From assembly GCF_015291745.1 (NCBI RefSeq), contig NZ_CP030059.1:682001-746000 (forward strand): a DNA stretch of 64,000 nt, in the 5' to 3' direction. Both the position numbers and the translations under genes were made by a program. Source of the stretch: Bradyrhizobium sp. CCBAU 53351 (GTDB taxonomy: Bacteria; Pseudomonadota; Alphaproteobacteria; Rhizobiales; Xanthobacteraceae). Shown here piece after piece: positions 34,256-43,308 of this stretch. How positions within the stretch are numbered: position 1 is the first letter of the stretch; each line of letters opens with the position of its first letter. Below the pieces are notes generated by a model that saw nothing but the letters and a program-made list of their open reading frames with translations, was not told the DNA's origin and did not search any database.

Positions 34256-35140
34256 CTACAGCGACGGCGTGAGTGACGTTTTCAGCAGTGTCAGCAGCGC
34301 CTGCACCGCGGCGGCATTGCGCCGACGCTCGGGGATCGCGGCCTTCACCCATAATTCCGGAATCGGAAAGTCGCGCAGCACCGGCTTCAACGTCCCGTCG
34401 CGCAGGGCGTCGGCGACGAGATAATGCGAGAGTAGCGCGATGCCGTTGCCGGCGACGGCGCTGCGCGCCAGCACGTGTCCCTCGTTGGAGGAGAGCAGCG
34501 GGCTGACCTGGATGCTGATGCGGCCGCGCGGTCCGTCGAACACCCATTCCGGTCCGGTCGGCAGGAAGCTGAGGCAGCGATGCTCGACCAGATCGCGCGG
34601 ATGCTTCGGCGTGCCGTGTTTCTTCAGATAGGCCGGCGAAGCGCAGAGCAGCCGCTTCAGCGCACAAAGCGGCTCATCGACCACGCCGCCGAAGGAATGC
34701 GGGAAGGCGCCGATGGCAATGTCGAACCCTTCGGTGACCGGATCGACCGGGCGATCGATCAGCACGATATCGAGCTTCAGCCGCGGGTTCTGGGTCTGGA
34801 ACGCGCTGAAGGCGTCCGCGAGCCGCGCCACCGTGAGCGAGGTCGGGGCCTTGATGCGGAGGTGATCGACGAGGTCGTGGCCCTTCTCGCCCATGCGCGA
34901 GAGCAGGTCGGTCGCATCGGTGACGACGCCGCGGGCGCGGTGCACGTAGCGCTGCCCGGCTTCGGTCAGCCGCAATTGCCGGGTCGAGCGGTGAAACAGC
35001 AGCGTGCCGATCCGCGCCTCCAGCTGCGTGACGCGTTTTGCGACCACCGAGGTCGAGACCCCCAGCTTTCGCGCGGCGGCGGAGAAGCCGGCGGCATCGG
35101 CAGTGGCTAGGAAGGCCTGCAGGTTCACGAGGATGTCCAT
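34256..35140 (-). CDS. LysR-type transcriptional regulator
   Basis: 294 aa. N-terminal DNA-binding domain AFLATADAAGFSAAARKLGV, followed by VVAKRVTQLEARIGTLLFHR; effector domain with FDIAIGAFPHSFGG and VLARSAVAGNGIALLSHYLV. Divergent from the FAD oxidoreductase/ABC operon, with 111 nt between; it is the likely regulator of that operon. Confidence 0.9.
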   Translation of the reverse strand: MDILVNLQAFLATADAAGFSAAARKLGVSTSVVAKRVTQLEARIGTLLFHRSTRQLRLTEAGQRYVHRARGVVTDATDLLSRMGEKGHDLVDHLRIKAPTSLTVARLADAFSAFQTQNPRLKLDIVLIDRPVDPVTEGFDIAIGAFPHSFGGVVDEPLCALKRLLCASPAYLKKHGTPKHPRDLVEHRCLSFLPTGPEWVFDGPRGRISIQVSPLLSSNEGHVLARSAVAGNGIALLSHYLVADALRDGTLKPVLRDFPIPELWVKAAIPERRRNAAAVQALLTLLKTSLTPSL

Positions 35141-35251
35141 CTCGACCTTTCTCGATTCGCGTAAGCTGATCGCGTATTTTGGTAGATTGTAGCCCGCTGC
35201 GCGTTAATTCATAGTCGCCCCAAGCAAAGGAAATTCGGGAAGGGACGCGCC

Positions 35252-36619
35252 ATGCGGGCCACGACGATCGAAGAACCGGCACGCCAGGTGCCGCTCTATG
35301 GCGAATATGAAGTCGTCGTGCTCGGCGGCGGTCCCGCCGGCATCGTCGCGGCGGCTTCAGCTGCGCGGGCCGGGCGGAAGACGCTGCTGATCGAGCGCTA
35401 CGGCTTCCTCGGCGGCATGGGCACGGCGGCCGGCGTCACCAATTTCTGCGGCTTACATGGCAATGTCCATGGCGAGCACCGGCGGCTGGTGCAGGGCATG
35501 GCGTCCGAGCTGCTGGCGCGGATCGATCGGCTGGGTGGCCTCAACACGCCGCACCTGATTCTCGGCAAGGTGTTCGCCCAGGCCTACGACACCGCTGCCT
35601 ACAAGATCGCGGCCGACGAGCTGCTCGCCAGCCACAAGGTGCACATCCTCTTCCATGCGCTCGGCGCCGGTGTCGTGATGAGCGATGACAGCCGTATCGA
35701 CGCGCTGATGGTCGAGACCAAGGCCGGCCGCCAGGCGGTGCGATCTGAGATCTTCATCGATTGCTCCGGCGACGGCGACCTCGCGGTGTGGGCCGGCGCG
35801 CCCTTCGAGATCGGCGACGCGGACGGTCATCCGCTCTATCCCTCGATGATGCTGCGTCTCAACGGCATCGATCCCGAAAGGGCGGGCGACGCCTGGCGTA
35901 CCATCCCGCAATTAATGGAGAAGGCGACCGCGGCCGGCACGCACACATTCCCGCGGAAAAGCGCGATCGTGCGGCCGCAAAAATCCGGCATCGAATGGCG
36001 GGTGAATTTCACGCAGGTGGCGCGCGAGGACGGTCACGCCATCAACGGCGTTGAGCCCGACGATCTCACCCGCGGCGAGATCGAGGGCCGCAAGCAGGCG
36101 CTCGCCGCATACGCGTTTTTGCGCAGCACTGTGCCGGGCTTTGAAAAGTCCTACATCGTCGATTTGCCGCCGCAGCTCGGCATCCGCGAGACCCGTCGCG
36201 TCACGGGCGGCTACCAGCTCAGCGGCGAGGACGTACTCGGCTGTGCCTCGTTTACGGATTCCATCGGCGTCAATGGCTGGCCGATCGAGGCCCATGTTCC
36301 CGGCGATGTCGTCTTCACCTTCCCGCCGATCCCGGAATCGCGTGGCTATAACGAGTTGCCCTACCGGATGCTGGTCCCCGAGGGCGTCGACAACCTGCTC
36401 GTCGCCGGCCGCTGCGCCTCCATGACCCATGAGGGCCAGTCGGCGGCGCGGGTCTCCGGTGCCTGTTTCGTGATGGGGGAGGCTGCCGGTTCCGCCGCCG
36501 CGCTGGCGCTCTCCGGAAACCGGATCCCACGCGAAATCCCCATTGAAAAGTTGCAGGAAACGTTGAAACAACAGGGCGCCTTCATCGGCCGGGACCAGGC
36601 GCTGCCTGAAGGTTTGTGA
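35252..36619 (+). CDS. FAD-dependent oxidoreductase (FAD_oxidored family)
   Basis: 455 aa. FAD-binding motif EVVVLGGGPAGIVAAASAARAG (shown here in part; Gly-rich loop about 25-31), LLIERYGFLGGMGTAAGV, FIDCSGDGDLAVWAGAPFE, and the C-terminal second FAD contact LLVAGRCASMTHEGQSAARV. The PGFEKSYIVDLPPQLGIRET stretch is typical of this family, whose members often act on unusual organic substrates. First of four co-directional genes; it probably oxidises what the following importer brings in. Confidence 0.85.
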   Translation: MRATTIEEPARQVPLYGEYEVVVLGGGPAGIVAAASAARAGRKTLLIERYGFLGGMGTAAGVTNFCGLHGNVHGEHRRLVQGMASELLARIDRLGGLNTPHLILGKVFAQAYDTAAYKIAADELLASHKVHILFHALGAGVVMSDDSRIDALMVETKAGRQAVRSEIFIDCSGDGDLAVWAGAPFEIGDADGHPLYPSMMLRLNGIDPERAGDAWRTIPQLMEKATAAGTHTFPRKSAIVRPQKSGIEWRVNFTQVAREDGHAINGVEPDDLTRGEIEGRKQALAAYAFLRSTVPGFEKSYIVDLPPQLGIRETRRVTGGYQLSGEDVLGCASFTDSIGVNGWPIEAHVPGDVVFTFPPIPESRGYNELPYRMLVPEGVDNLLVAGRCASMTHEGQSAARVSGACFVMGEAAGSAAALALSGNRIPREIPIEKLQETLKQQGAFIGRDQALPEGL

Positions 36620-36666
36620 CGGGCTTGCAATAGAACGACCAAGACAACGACGGCGGAGGAAACGGG

Positions 36667-37671
36667 ATGATCGGGATGGTGCGGCTCGCGCTTGCGGGTC
36701 TTCTGGCGATCACGGCGATTGGCACGGCGCGGGCCGAGGACGCGTTGAAGGCCAGGATCGGCGTGCTGCGCCTGTCCTCCTCCGCGCCGGTCTTCATCGC
36801 GCAGGACAAGGGCTATTTCCGCGAGGCCGGCTTAGAGGTCGAGCTGAAATTCTTCGACGCGGCCCAGCCGATCGCGGTCGCGACGACCTCGGGCGACGTC
36901 GATTTCGGCATCACCGCCTTCACCGCGGGTCTCTATAACCTTGCCGGCAAGGGCACGCTGAAGGTGATCGGCGGCATGAGCCGCGAGAAAGCCGGCTATC
37001 CCCTGATCGGCTATTTCGCCAGCAACAACGCTTACGCCGCCGGGCTGAAGACGCCGAAGGACCTCGCGGGAAAACGCGTGGCGATGACGCAGGTCGGATC
37101 GAGCTTTCACTATTCGCTCGGCCTGCTCGCCGACAAATACGGCTTCAAGCTCGCGGACGTGAAGATCGTGCCGCTGCAATCGCTGTCGAATGCGGCCGCC
37201 GCGCTGAAGGGCGAGACCGTCGATGCCGCGCTGCTGCCGATCTCCACCGCGCGCAAGCTGATGGACGAGGGCGGCGCGAAATTTTTGGGCTGGGTCGGCG
37301 ACGAGACGCCCTGGCAGCTGGGCGCGGTGTTCGCCTCGCCGAAAACGCTGACCAACAAGGCGCTGGTGACGAAGCTGCTCGGCGCGCTCGCCAAGGCCGA
37401 CCGCGAATATCACGACGTCATCCTCGCCGCGATGAAGGACGGCGTCGCGCCCATCAACGACAAGACGAAACCGCTCCTGGAGATCATCGCCAAGTATACC
37501 AACCTGCCGGTCGAGCAGGTGGTCGGCAATTGCGCCTATATCGACCCCGACGGCAAGCTGGATGTGAAGAACGTCGACAACCAGATCAAATGGCTGCAGG
37601 AGCAGGGTTTTGCCGACAAGGGTTTTGACGCGGAGGCGATCATCGCCAAGGACTATGTGAAGGCGGATTGA
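36667..37671 (+). CDS. NitT/TauT-family ABC transporter substrate-binding protein
   Basis: 334 aa periplasmic receptor. Signal peptide ends ARAE. Mature start ARIGVLRLSSSAPVFIAQDK followed by GYFREAGLEVELKFFD; further family segments are GDVDFGITAFTAGLYNLAGK and DLAGKRVAMTQVGS. The start is supported by GGAGGAAACGGG before ATG 36667. With the ATPase and permease genes downstream it forms a complete importer. The ligand is probably a small organic sulfonate, pyrimidine-like or carboxylate compound; not determinable. Confidence 0.87.
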   Translation: MIGMVRLALAGLLAITAIGTARAEDALKARIGVLRLSSSAPVFIAQDKGYFREAGLEVELKFFDAAQPIAVATTSGDVDFGITAFTAGLYNLAGKGTLKVIGGMSREKAGYPLIGYFASNNAYAAGLKTPKDLAGKRVAMTQVGSSFHYSLGLLADKYGFKLADVKIVPLQSLSNAAAALKGETVDAALLPISTARKLMDEGGAKFLGWVGDETPWQLGAVFASPKTLTNKALVTKLLGALAKADREYHDVILAAMKDGVAPINDKTKPLLEIIAKYTNLPVEQVVGNCAYIDPDGKLDVKNVDNQIKWLQEQGFADKGFDAEAIIAKDYVKAD

Positions 37672-37687
37672 GAGCAGAAACCAGTTC

Positions 37688-38461
37688 ATGGACCTGATCG
37701 CCAGCCACATCACCCACCGCTTCGGCGATCTCGCCGTGCTCGACGATGTCTCCTTCACCGTCGGCGCCGGCGAGGTGGTGGCGATCGTGGGGCCTTCCGG
37801 CTGCGGCAAGAGCACGCTGCTGTCGATCCTCGGCGGACTGTTGCAGCCGACCTCCGGCGCGCCCGAACTCCGGGGCTCGCCGCCGGCGGACAGCCTCAAT
37901 CCGCTGACCTTCGTGTTCCAGGACTTTGCGCTGCTGCCCTGGGCGACGGTGGAGGAGAATGTCGAATTCCCGCTGCTGCACACCCAGCTTTCGGCCGTGC
38001 AGCGACGCGCGCTGGTCGAGGACGCCTTGCGCCGCACGACGCTGACTGATTTCCGTAAAGCCTATCCGAAACAGCTTTCCGGCGGCATGCGCCAGCGCGT
38101 CGGCATTTCGCGCGCGCTCGCAGTCAAGCCGGCCATCCTGCTGATGGACGAGCCGCTGTCGGCGCTGGATTCGCAGACCCGCGAATTGCTGATGGAGGAT
38201 TTCGTCCGCCTGCTCGCCGATGGCGGCATGGGCGCGGTCTACGTCACCCACAATCTCGAAGAGGCGGCGCGGCTCGCCGACCGCATCGTGGTGCTGTCGC
38301 GCAGGCCCGGCCGCATCCGCGAGGTCGTGACCGTGCCGATGACGCGCGCTGCGCGCGGGGAGGCTGAAGCGCGCGAAAAGCTTCCGGCGCTGCAGAACCA
38401 GATCTGGTCGCTGATCCGCAACGAGGCGATCGACGCCGAGCGCGAGGTCCAGCATGCTTGA
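37688..38461 (+). CDS. ABC transporter ATP-binding protein (NitT/TauT type)
   Basis: 257 aa. Walker A VGPSGCGKSTLL (about 37-48), Q-loop FVFQDFALLPWA, signature LSGGMRQRVGISRAL, Walker B ILLMDEPLSALD, switch His in YVTHNLEEA. All catalytic motifs are intact. It is followed by a permease gene overlapping by 8 nt. Confidence 0.93.
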   Translation: MDLIASHITHRFGDLAVLDDVSFTVGAGEVVAIVGPSGCGKSTLLSILGGLLQPTSGAPELRGSPPADSLNPLTFVFQDFALLPWATVEENVEFPLLHTQLSAVQRRALVEDALRRTTLTDFRKAYPKQLSGGMRQRVGISRALAVKPAILLMDEPLSALDSQTRELLMEDFVRLLADGGMGAVYVTHNLEEAARLADRIVVLSRRPGRIREVVTVPMTRAARGEAEAREKLPALQNQIWSLIRNEAIDAEREVQHA

Positions 38462-39275
38462 TCGCGCGCCGGCCGAAATTGCGAAAGACGCTGCAACCCG
38501 GCGCGTCCGCTTCCGCGGCGCCGGCTTCGTGCCGGCATCGAGCCGCTACGGCGGCTGGATCGCGCTCGCGATCGTCATCGCGATCTGGCAGGCCGCAGGC
38601 AGCGCCGGCCTCGTCAATGCGCTGTTTCTGCCGACACCCGCCGCGATTGTCCGTGCGATCTATCAGCTCGCGATCTCCGGCGCGCTCTGGCAGCATCTGT
38701 CGGCCTCGCTGCTGCGCATCGGCGTAGGCTGGCTGCTCGGCACGGCGGCGGGCGTCGCTGTGGGCTTTGCCATCGGCCTGTCCAGGCTGGCGCGCAGCGT
38801 TGGCATCACCTTCATCTCGGCGCTGTTCCCGATCCCGAAGATCGCGCTGCTGCCGCTGCTCATTCTTTGGCTCGGCATCGGCGAAGAGCCGAAGATCGCG
38901 ACGATTGCGCTCGGGGTGTTCTTCTCGACCGCGATCTCGGTCTACAGTGGCGTCGATGCGGTGCCGCGAAACCTCATCCGCATGGCGCAGAGCTTCAACG
39001 TCCCCTTCGCGACCATCGTGCGCAAGGTGATCTGGCCGGGCGCGCTGCCCGCGATCCTCGCCGGCTTTCGCATCACGGCCTCTGTCGCGCTGCTCCTCGT
39101 CGTCAGCGCCGAGATGATCGGCGCCCAATACGGCATCGGCGCCTTCGTGCTGCAGGCCGGCAATCTGATGCAGACCGATCAGCTGCTCGCGGGCGTCGTG
39201 ATCCTGTCGGTGTTCGGCCTCGCGGTCGGCAAGCTGATCGGCTGGCTGGAGGTGCGGTTGCTGCACTGGCGGTAG
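38454..39275 (+). CDS. ABC transporter permease (NitT/TauT type)
   Basis: 273 aa with about six hydrophobic segments and the ATPase-contact (EAA) loop near RMAQSFNVPFATIVRKVIWPG. ALFPIPKIALLPLLILWLGI precedes GEEPKIATIALGVFF. It overlaps the ATPase gene by 8 nt and ends the oxidoreductase-importer operon. Confidence 0.92.
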   Translation: MLDRAPAEIAKDAATRRVRFRGAGFVPASSRYGGWIALAIVIAIWQAAGSAGLVNALFLPTPAAIVRAIYQLAISGALWQHLSASLLRIGVGWLLGTAAGVAVGFAIGLSRLARSVGITFISALFPIPKIALLPLLILWLGIGEEPKIATIALGVFFSTAISVYSGVDAVPRNLIRMAQSFNVPFATIVRKVIWPGALPAILAGFRITASVALLLVVSAEMIGAQYGIGAFVLQAGNLMQTDQLLAGVVILSVFGLAVGKLIGWLEVRLLHWR

Positions 39276-39309
39276 CGGCAATCCGCGCTGCCACCTTTTC
39301 TGTTTCCGA

Positions 39310-39345
39310 AGATGGTGATTACGCTTTCGGCTAATCCACCCTACG
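39310..39345. repeat. Small dispersed hairpin (GATTACGC...GGCTAATCC)
   Basis: GGTGATTACGCTTTCGGCTAATCCACC folds into a short hairpin of the kind widespread after bacterial genes. It lies between the convergent permease and gentisate dioxygenase genes and is a probable terminator. Confidence 0.5.
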
Positions 39346-39351
39346 AGAGCC

Positions 39352-40392
39352 TCACGCGTTGCCGCGATCTTCCCTGAACAGATCCAGCTTCTGCTGCACC
39401 GGCCGGTCCGAGAAGCTGAACAGCACGGCATCCTCATCCGCCTCATGCGTGACCCAGTGCCAGCTCGGCACCACGAACAGATCGCGCGGGCCCCATTCGA
39501 ACACGGTATCGCCGATGCGGCTGCGGCCCTTGCCCTCAATCGGGCAGAACACCGTCGCATCCGTCGAACGATAGCGCGCGGTCTTGAAGCCCTTCGGCAG
39601 CAGCTGGATGAAGGTGCCGATGGTCGGCATCGCGAAATCGCCGGTCTCGGGGTTGCTGAACTTCAGCTTCAGCCCGTGGCAGGCGTCCCACTCCTGGCTC
39701 GTTCGAGCCTTCTCCAGTGCCTCACGCGTGTAGGCATAGGGATAGCTGAAGATCGGCGAGGTCTTCGAGCTCCGCTTCACATCGACCGGCAGCAGATTGT
39801 GGCCGTAGCGCGCAAAGCTGTCGCCCGCGGGTCTTGTGATCTTCTGCTGGTCCTCTTTCGATCCCTCGGCGAAGGAGCAGTCGAAGAACTGCACCAGCGG
39901 AATGTCGAGGCCGTCGAGCCAGAACATCGGCTCGTTGGTTTCGTTGGAATGATCGTGCCAGGTCATCGATGGCGTGATGATGAAATCGCCCGGCTCCATC
40001 GCGGTGCGCTCGCCGTCCACGGCGGTGTGGGCGCCCTTGCCTTCGAGCACGAAGCGCAGCGCCGACTGGCTGTGCCGGTGCGCCGGTGCGACGTCGCCGG
40101 GCACCACCATCTGCACGCCGGCATAGAGTGAGGTCGTGATCTTGGACTGGCCGCGCAGGCCGGGGTTCTCCAGCACCAGCACGCGGCGCTCGGCTTCCTT
40201 GGCGGTGATCAGCTTGCCGGCCTCGATCATGTAGTCGCGGATGACGTCGAATTGCCAGAGATGCGGCCGGCAGGCGCTCTTCGGCTCCGGCGTGATCAGA
40301 TCGCTCATCACCGTCCACAGCGCGGTGAGGTTCTCGCCGTCGATCTTCTTGTAGAAGGCCTCGCGCTCCGGCGTCTTGGTCACGGCTTCCAT
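39352..40392 (-). CDS. Gentisate 1,2-dioxygenase
   Basis: 346 aa bicupin ring-cleavage enzyme that opens gentisate to maleylpyruvate using Fe(II). N-terminal cupin with metal triad His105/His107 (APAHRHSQSALRFVLEGKG) and His146 (TPSMTWHDHSN). The second cupin (VFCPIEGKGRSRIGDTVFEW, LFVVPSWHWVTHEAD) lacks a full triad, as in the family. Very close relatives can be salicylate 1,2-dioxygenases, so direct salicylate cleavage is an alternative. Divergent from the isomerase-MarR pair; a candidate MarR box begins 25 nt upstream of the start. Confidence 0.9.
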   Translation of the reverse strand: MEAVTKTPEREAFYKKIDGENLTALWTVMSDLITPEPKSACRPHLWQFDVIRDYMIEAGKLITAKEAERRVLVLENPGLRGQSKITTSLYAGVQMVVPGDVAPAHRHSQSALRFVLEGKGAHTAVDGERTAMEPGDFIITPSMTWHDHSNETNEPMFWLDGLDIPLVQFFDCSFAEGSKEDQQKITRPAGDSFARYGHNLLPVDVKRSSKTSPIFSYPYAYTREALEKARTSQEWDACHGLKLKFSNPETGDFAMPTIGTFIQLLPKGFKTARYRSTDATVFCPIEGKGRSRIGDTVFEWGPRDLFVVPSWHWVTHEADEDAVLFSFSDRPVQQKLDLFREDRGNA

Positions 40393-40417
40393 GGCGGCGC
40401 TCCCGTTCGTTTTGTTG

Positions 40418-40442
40418 ATTGACAGTATACTGACGATCTAGG
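40418..40442. promoter_or_regulatory. Candidate MarR operator, copy 1 (ATTGACAGTATACT...ATCTAGG)
   Basis: Contains the perfect palindrome CAGTATACTG (40423-40432). It matches the box at 44459-44483 at 23 of 25 positions. It lies between the divergent gentisate dioxygenase and maleylpyruvate isomerase genes. On the minus strand TATACT also resembles a -10 element, so binding there would block the promoter. Confidence 0.7.
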
Positions 40443-40505
40443 TAGCGTCAATGCGAGGGACGGCGTACAAGGCCCCAAAATGACCGAGGATATAGGGAGG
40501 TCCCA

Positions 40506-41138
40506 ATGAAGCTGCACGGCTATTTCCGCTCCAGCGCCGCCTATCGGGTGCGGATCGCGTTGAACCTCAAGGGCCTCAAGGCCGCGCACTTGCCGCATCA
40601 TTTGCGCAAGGGCGAGCAATGTGCGCCCGCTTATCTCGCCATCAACCCGCAAGGCCTCGTGCCGGCGCTGGAGAACGATGGCGGTGCTGTGCTGACACAA
40701 TCGGTCGCGATCATCGAATGGCTCGACGAGACGCACCCCAATCCGCCGCTGCTGCCGAAAGATGCACTGCGGCGCGCCAAGGTGCGGGCGTTCGCCCTGG
40801 CGATCGCCTGCGACACCCATCCGGTGCAGAACCTGAAAGTGCTGGCGCGGCTTCGCGAACTCGGTCTGGCCGAAGAGAAGGTCCAGGAGTGGGCCGCCTG
40901 GGTCAACCGCGAAGGGCTGTCGGCCTGCGAGACGCTGATCAAGGACGAGCCGGGGCCGTTCTGCTTCGGCAATGCGCCGACGCTGGCCGATCTCTGCCTG
41001 GTGCCGCAGCTCGCCAATGCGCGCCGCTTCGGCGTCGATGTCTCGGCCTATCCGCGCCTGCTCAAAGCGGAGACCGCGGCCAAGGGGCTGGCGGCGTTCG
41101 CCGAGGCCGCACCGGAGAAGCAGCCCGATGCCGAGTAA
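40506..41138 (+). CDS. Maleylpyruvate (maleylacetoacetate-type) isomerase, GST zeta family
   Basis: 210 aa cytoplasmic glutathione-dependent cis-trans isomerase. N-terminal thioredoxin-like domain KLHGYFRSSAAYRVRIALNL, with the zeta-class SSxxxRVRIAL motif, INPQGLVPALE and LTQSVAIIEWLDE; the helical domain contains NLKVLARLRE and PTLADLCLVPQLANARRFG. Beside gentisate dioxygenase it should convert maleylpyruvate to fumarylpyruvate. Strong RBS GGGAGG. Its last 11 nt overlap the MarR gene. Confidence 0.88.
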   Translation: MKLHGYFRSSAAYRVRIALNLKGLKAAHLPHHLRKGEQCAPAYLAINPQGLVPALENDGGAVLTQSVAIIEWLDETHPNPPLLPKDALRRAKVRAFALAIACDTHPVQNLKVLARLRELGLAEEKVQEWAAWVNREGLSACETLIKDEPGPFCFGNAPTLADLCLVPQLANARRFGVDVSAYPRLLKAETAAKGLAAFAEAAPEKQPDAE

Positions 41139-41640
41139 GCCGCCTCCTCCGATCACGATCGATGCGGTCTATGCCGCGCCGGGCTATCTGTTCCGGCGCA
41201 TGCAGCAGATCGCGGTTTCGATCTTCATGGAGGAGTGCAAGGCGTTCGACCTGACCCCGGTGCAATATGCCGCGCTGATCGCGATCCACACCCATCCCGG
41301 CATCGACGCCACACGGCTGTCGGCGGTGATCGCCTTCGACCGCTCCACGCTCGGCAGCGTGATCGAGCGGCTGCAGGCCAAGGACTTTGTCGAGCGCAAG
41401 CCGGCGCCCGAGGACAAGCGGATCAAGCTGCTCTACCTGACCAAATCAGGCGCCGCGATCCTGCGCGAGATCATTCCCGCCGTCGAGCGTGCCCAGGCGC
41501 GCATGCTGGAGCCGCTCAAGCCGGCCGACCGCAAGACGCTGATGGCGTTGATGTCGCAGCTCGTCGACCTCAATAACGAGGCCTCGCGCGTGCCGTTGCG
41601 GGCGGAAGATGCGCTGGAGCATCTGGGGAGGGGTGGGTGA
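41128..41640 (+). CDS. MarR-family transcriptional regulator
   Basis: 170 aa from ATG 41128, which overlaps the isomerase stop by 11 nt; GGAGAAG precedes it. Winged helix core: LTPVQYAALIAIHTHPGIDA, LSAVIAFDRSTLGSVIERLQ, DFVERKPAPEDKRIKLLYLT. Longer open frames run through the isomerase gene and are shadows. It is the natural candidate for binding the two matching boxes at 40418 and 44459 and for sensing an aromatic acid or its CoA ester (inference). Confidence 0.88.
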   Translation: MPSKPPPPITIDAVYAAPGYLFRRMQQIAVSIFMEECKAFDLTPVQYAALIAIHTHPGIDATRLSAVIAFDRSTLGSVIERLQAKDFVERKPAPEDKRIKLLYLTKSGAAILREIIPAVERAQARMLEPLKPADRKTLMALMSQLVDLNNEASRVPLRAEDALEHLGRGG

Positions 41641-41694
41641 GGGGACGACAGCGAGAGTGTGGTGACGCGGTTGCTTCACATCCTCAACGTCGTC

Positions 41695-43308
41695 TCACAT
41701 CCTCAACAACGCCTGCCGATCGATCTTCCCCGTGCCGGTCTTCGGCAGCTCGTCGGTGAAGATCACTTCGCGCGGATATTTGTAGGGCAGCAGCTTGCCC
41801 TTCACATAGTCCTGCAGCCGCCGCGTCGCGTCGCCCTGGTTGACCGTGCGGTTGTTCATCACCACCACGGCCTTCAGCGTCATCCGGCGGTCCGGCAGCT
41901 CGGCGGCGAACACCGCGCATTCGCGGATCTCGGGGTGGTCGGCGAGGCACAGCTCGACCTCGAGCGGATAGACCCATTGGCCGGAAATCTTGATGAGATC
42001 ATCGGCGCGGCCGCGGAAGAAGTGGAAGCCGTCGGCATCCCTGACGAAACGATCGCCGGTGTAGATCCAGCCACCCTCGCGGATGGTCTCGGCGGATTTG
42101 TCCGGCCGGTTCCAGTACAGCGGCGTGTTGGAATCGCCGCGCACCCACAAAATGCCTTCCTCGTTGTCGGCGACGTCGCGGCCGTCCTTGTCGCGCAGCG
42201 CGACCTCGTAGCCGGGCACGCGCAGGCCTGCGGCACCGAGCTTCTTCTGCTCGGGCCGGTTGGAGAGATAGATGTGCAGCACCTCGGTGGAGCCGAGGCC
42301 TTCGACGATCTCGAGGCCGGTGAGCGTCTTCCAGCCGTTGAAGACCTCGGCCGAGAGCACCTCGGCGGCGGAGAGCGCCATGCGCAATGACAAGAAGTCG
42401 GTCTTGTCCGCGCCGTCAGCCTTGGTCAGCGACGTATAGAGCGTCGGCAGGCCGAAGAAGACCGTCGGCCTGTACTGCGCGATCGCCGCGAAGATCGACG
42501 CGGGCTTCGGCTGGCCCGGCAGCAGCAGCGTCGCCGCGCCCGCCGAGAACGGGAAGGTGACGGAGTTGCCGAAGCCATAAGCGAAGAAGATTTTCGGCAC
42601 GGAGAAGCAGATGTCGTCAGGCGTCAGCTTCAGCACGCTCTGCGCGAAGGCGGCCTCGCTATAGGCCATGTCGTGCTGGAGATGCACGATGCCCTTGGGC
42701 CGTCCGGTCGACCCCGAGGAATACATCCAGAACGCCATCTCGTTGCGCTGCGTGGGGGCTTCGGCCAGCTCGGCCGGCAATTGTGCGAGCCAGTCTGCCG
42801 CCGCAACCGCTTTCGGCGCCGCATGGTCGCGCACCTCGCCATTGACGACGATCAGCGTATCCAGCTTCGTGTCCTTGCAAGCTTCCGCATTGAAGCGCGA
42901 GCAGAACTCGGACTCCGCCACCGCAACTTCAGCCCCGGAATCGGCGAGATAGAATTGCAAGAGGTCCGGCGGCGTCAGCGTGTTGATCAGGAGCGGCACG
43001 AAGCCGGCGCGCACCGCGCCGAAGAACGCGGCCGGATAGGCCGGGGTGTCGTCGAGGAACAGCAGCACGCGGTCGCCGCGCTTCAGGCCGAGCGAAGCCA
43101 GGCCGTTGCCCCAGCGGCAGGCGTCCGCGCAGAGCTCGCCATAGGTCCGCGTGCCCGCGGGGCCCAACAGCGCGAGCTTGTCGCCACGGCCCTTGCCGAG
43201 ATTGTCGAATAGGACGCGGCTGGCGTTGTAAAGTTCCGGAACGGCAAAGCCGATCTCGCGTGCCCCCGCGCTGTCGGCGGGCACCTGGTCGAAAATCTCG
43301 TTGCTCAT
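41695..43308 (-). CDS. Benzoate-CoA ligase family protein (probable salicylate/aryl-CoA ligase)
   Basis: 537 aa AMP-forming ligase. The start is ATG 43308, overlapping the upstream stop as ATGA. AMP motif MYSSGSTGRPKGIVHLQHDM (about 197), the benzoate-ligase-type segments VPKIFFAYGFGNSVTFPFSA and GLPTLYTSLTKADGADK, GWIYTGDRFVRDADGFHFFR, and the C-terminal catalytic Lys in LPKTGTGKIDRQALL. It is coupled to an aryl-CoA hydroxylase-like gene, and gentisate genes lie 1.3 kb away. The likely reaction is salicylate (or a related benzoate) to its CoA ester. Confidence 0.88.
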   Translation of the reverse strand: MSNEIFDQVPADSAGAREIGFAVPELYNASRVLFDNLGKGRGDKLALLGPAGTRTYGELCADACRWGNGLASLGLKRGDRVLLFLDDTPAYPAAFFGAVRAGFVPLLINTLTPPDLLQFYLADSGAEVAVAESEFCSRFNAEACKDTKLDTLIVVNGEVRDHAAPKAVAAADWLAQLPAELAEAPTQRNEMAFWMYSSGSTGRPKGIVHLQHDMAYSEAAFAQSVLKLTPDDICFSVPKIFFAYGFGNSVTFPFSAGAATLLLPGQPKPASIFAAIAQYRPTVFFGLPTLYTSLTKADGADKTDFLSLRMALSAAEVLSAEVFNGWKTLTGLEIVEGLGSTEVLHIYLSNRPEQKKLGAAGLRVPGYEVALRDKDGRDVADNEEGILWVRGDSNTPLYWNRPDKSAETIREGGWIYTGDRFVRDADGFHFFRGRADDLIKISGQWVYPLEVELCLADHPEIRECAVFAAELPDRRMTLKAVVVMNNRTVNQGDATRRLQDYVKGKLLPYKYPREVIFTDELPKTGTGKIDRQALLRM

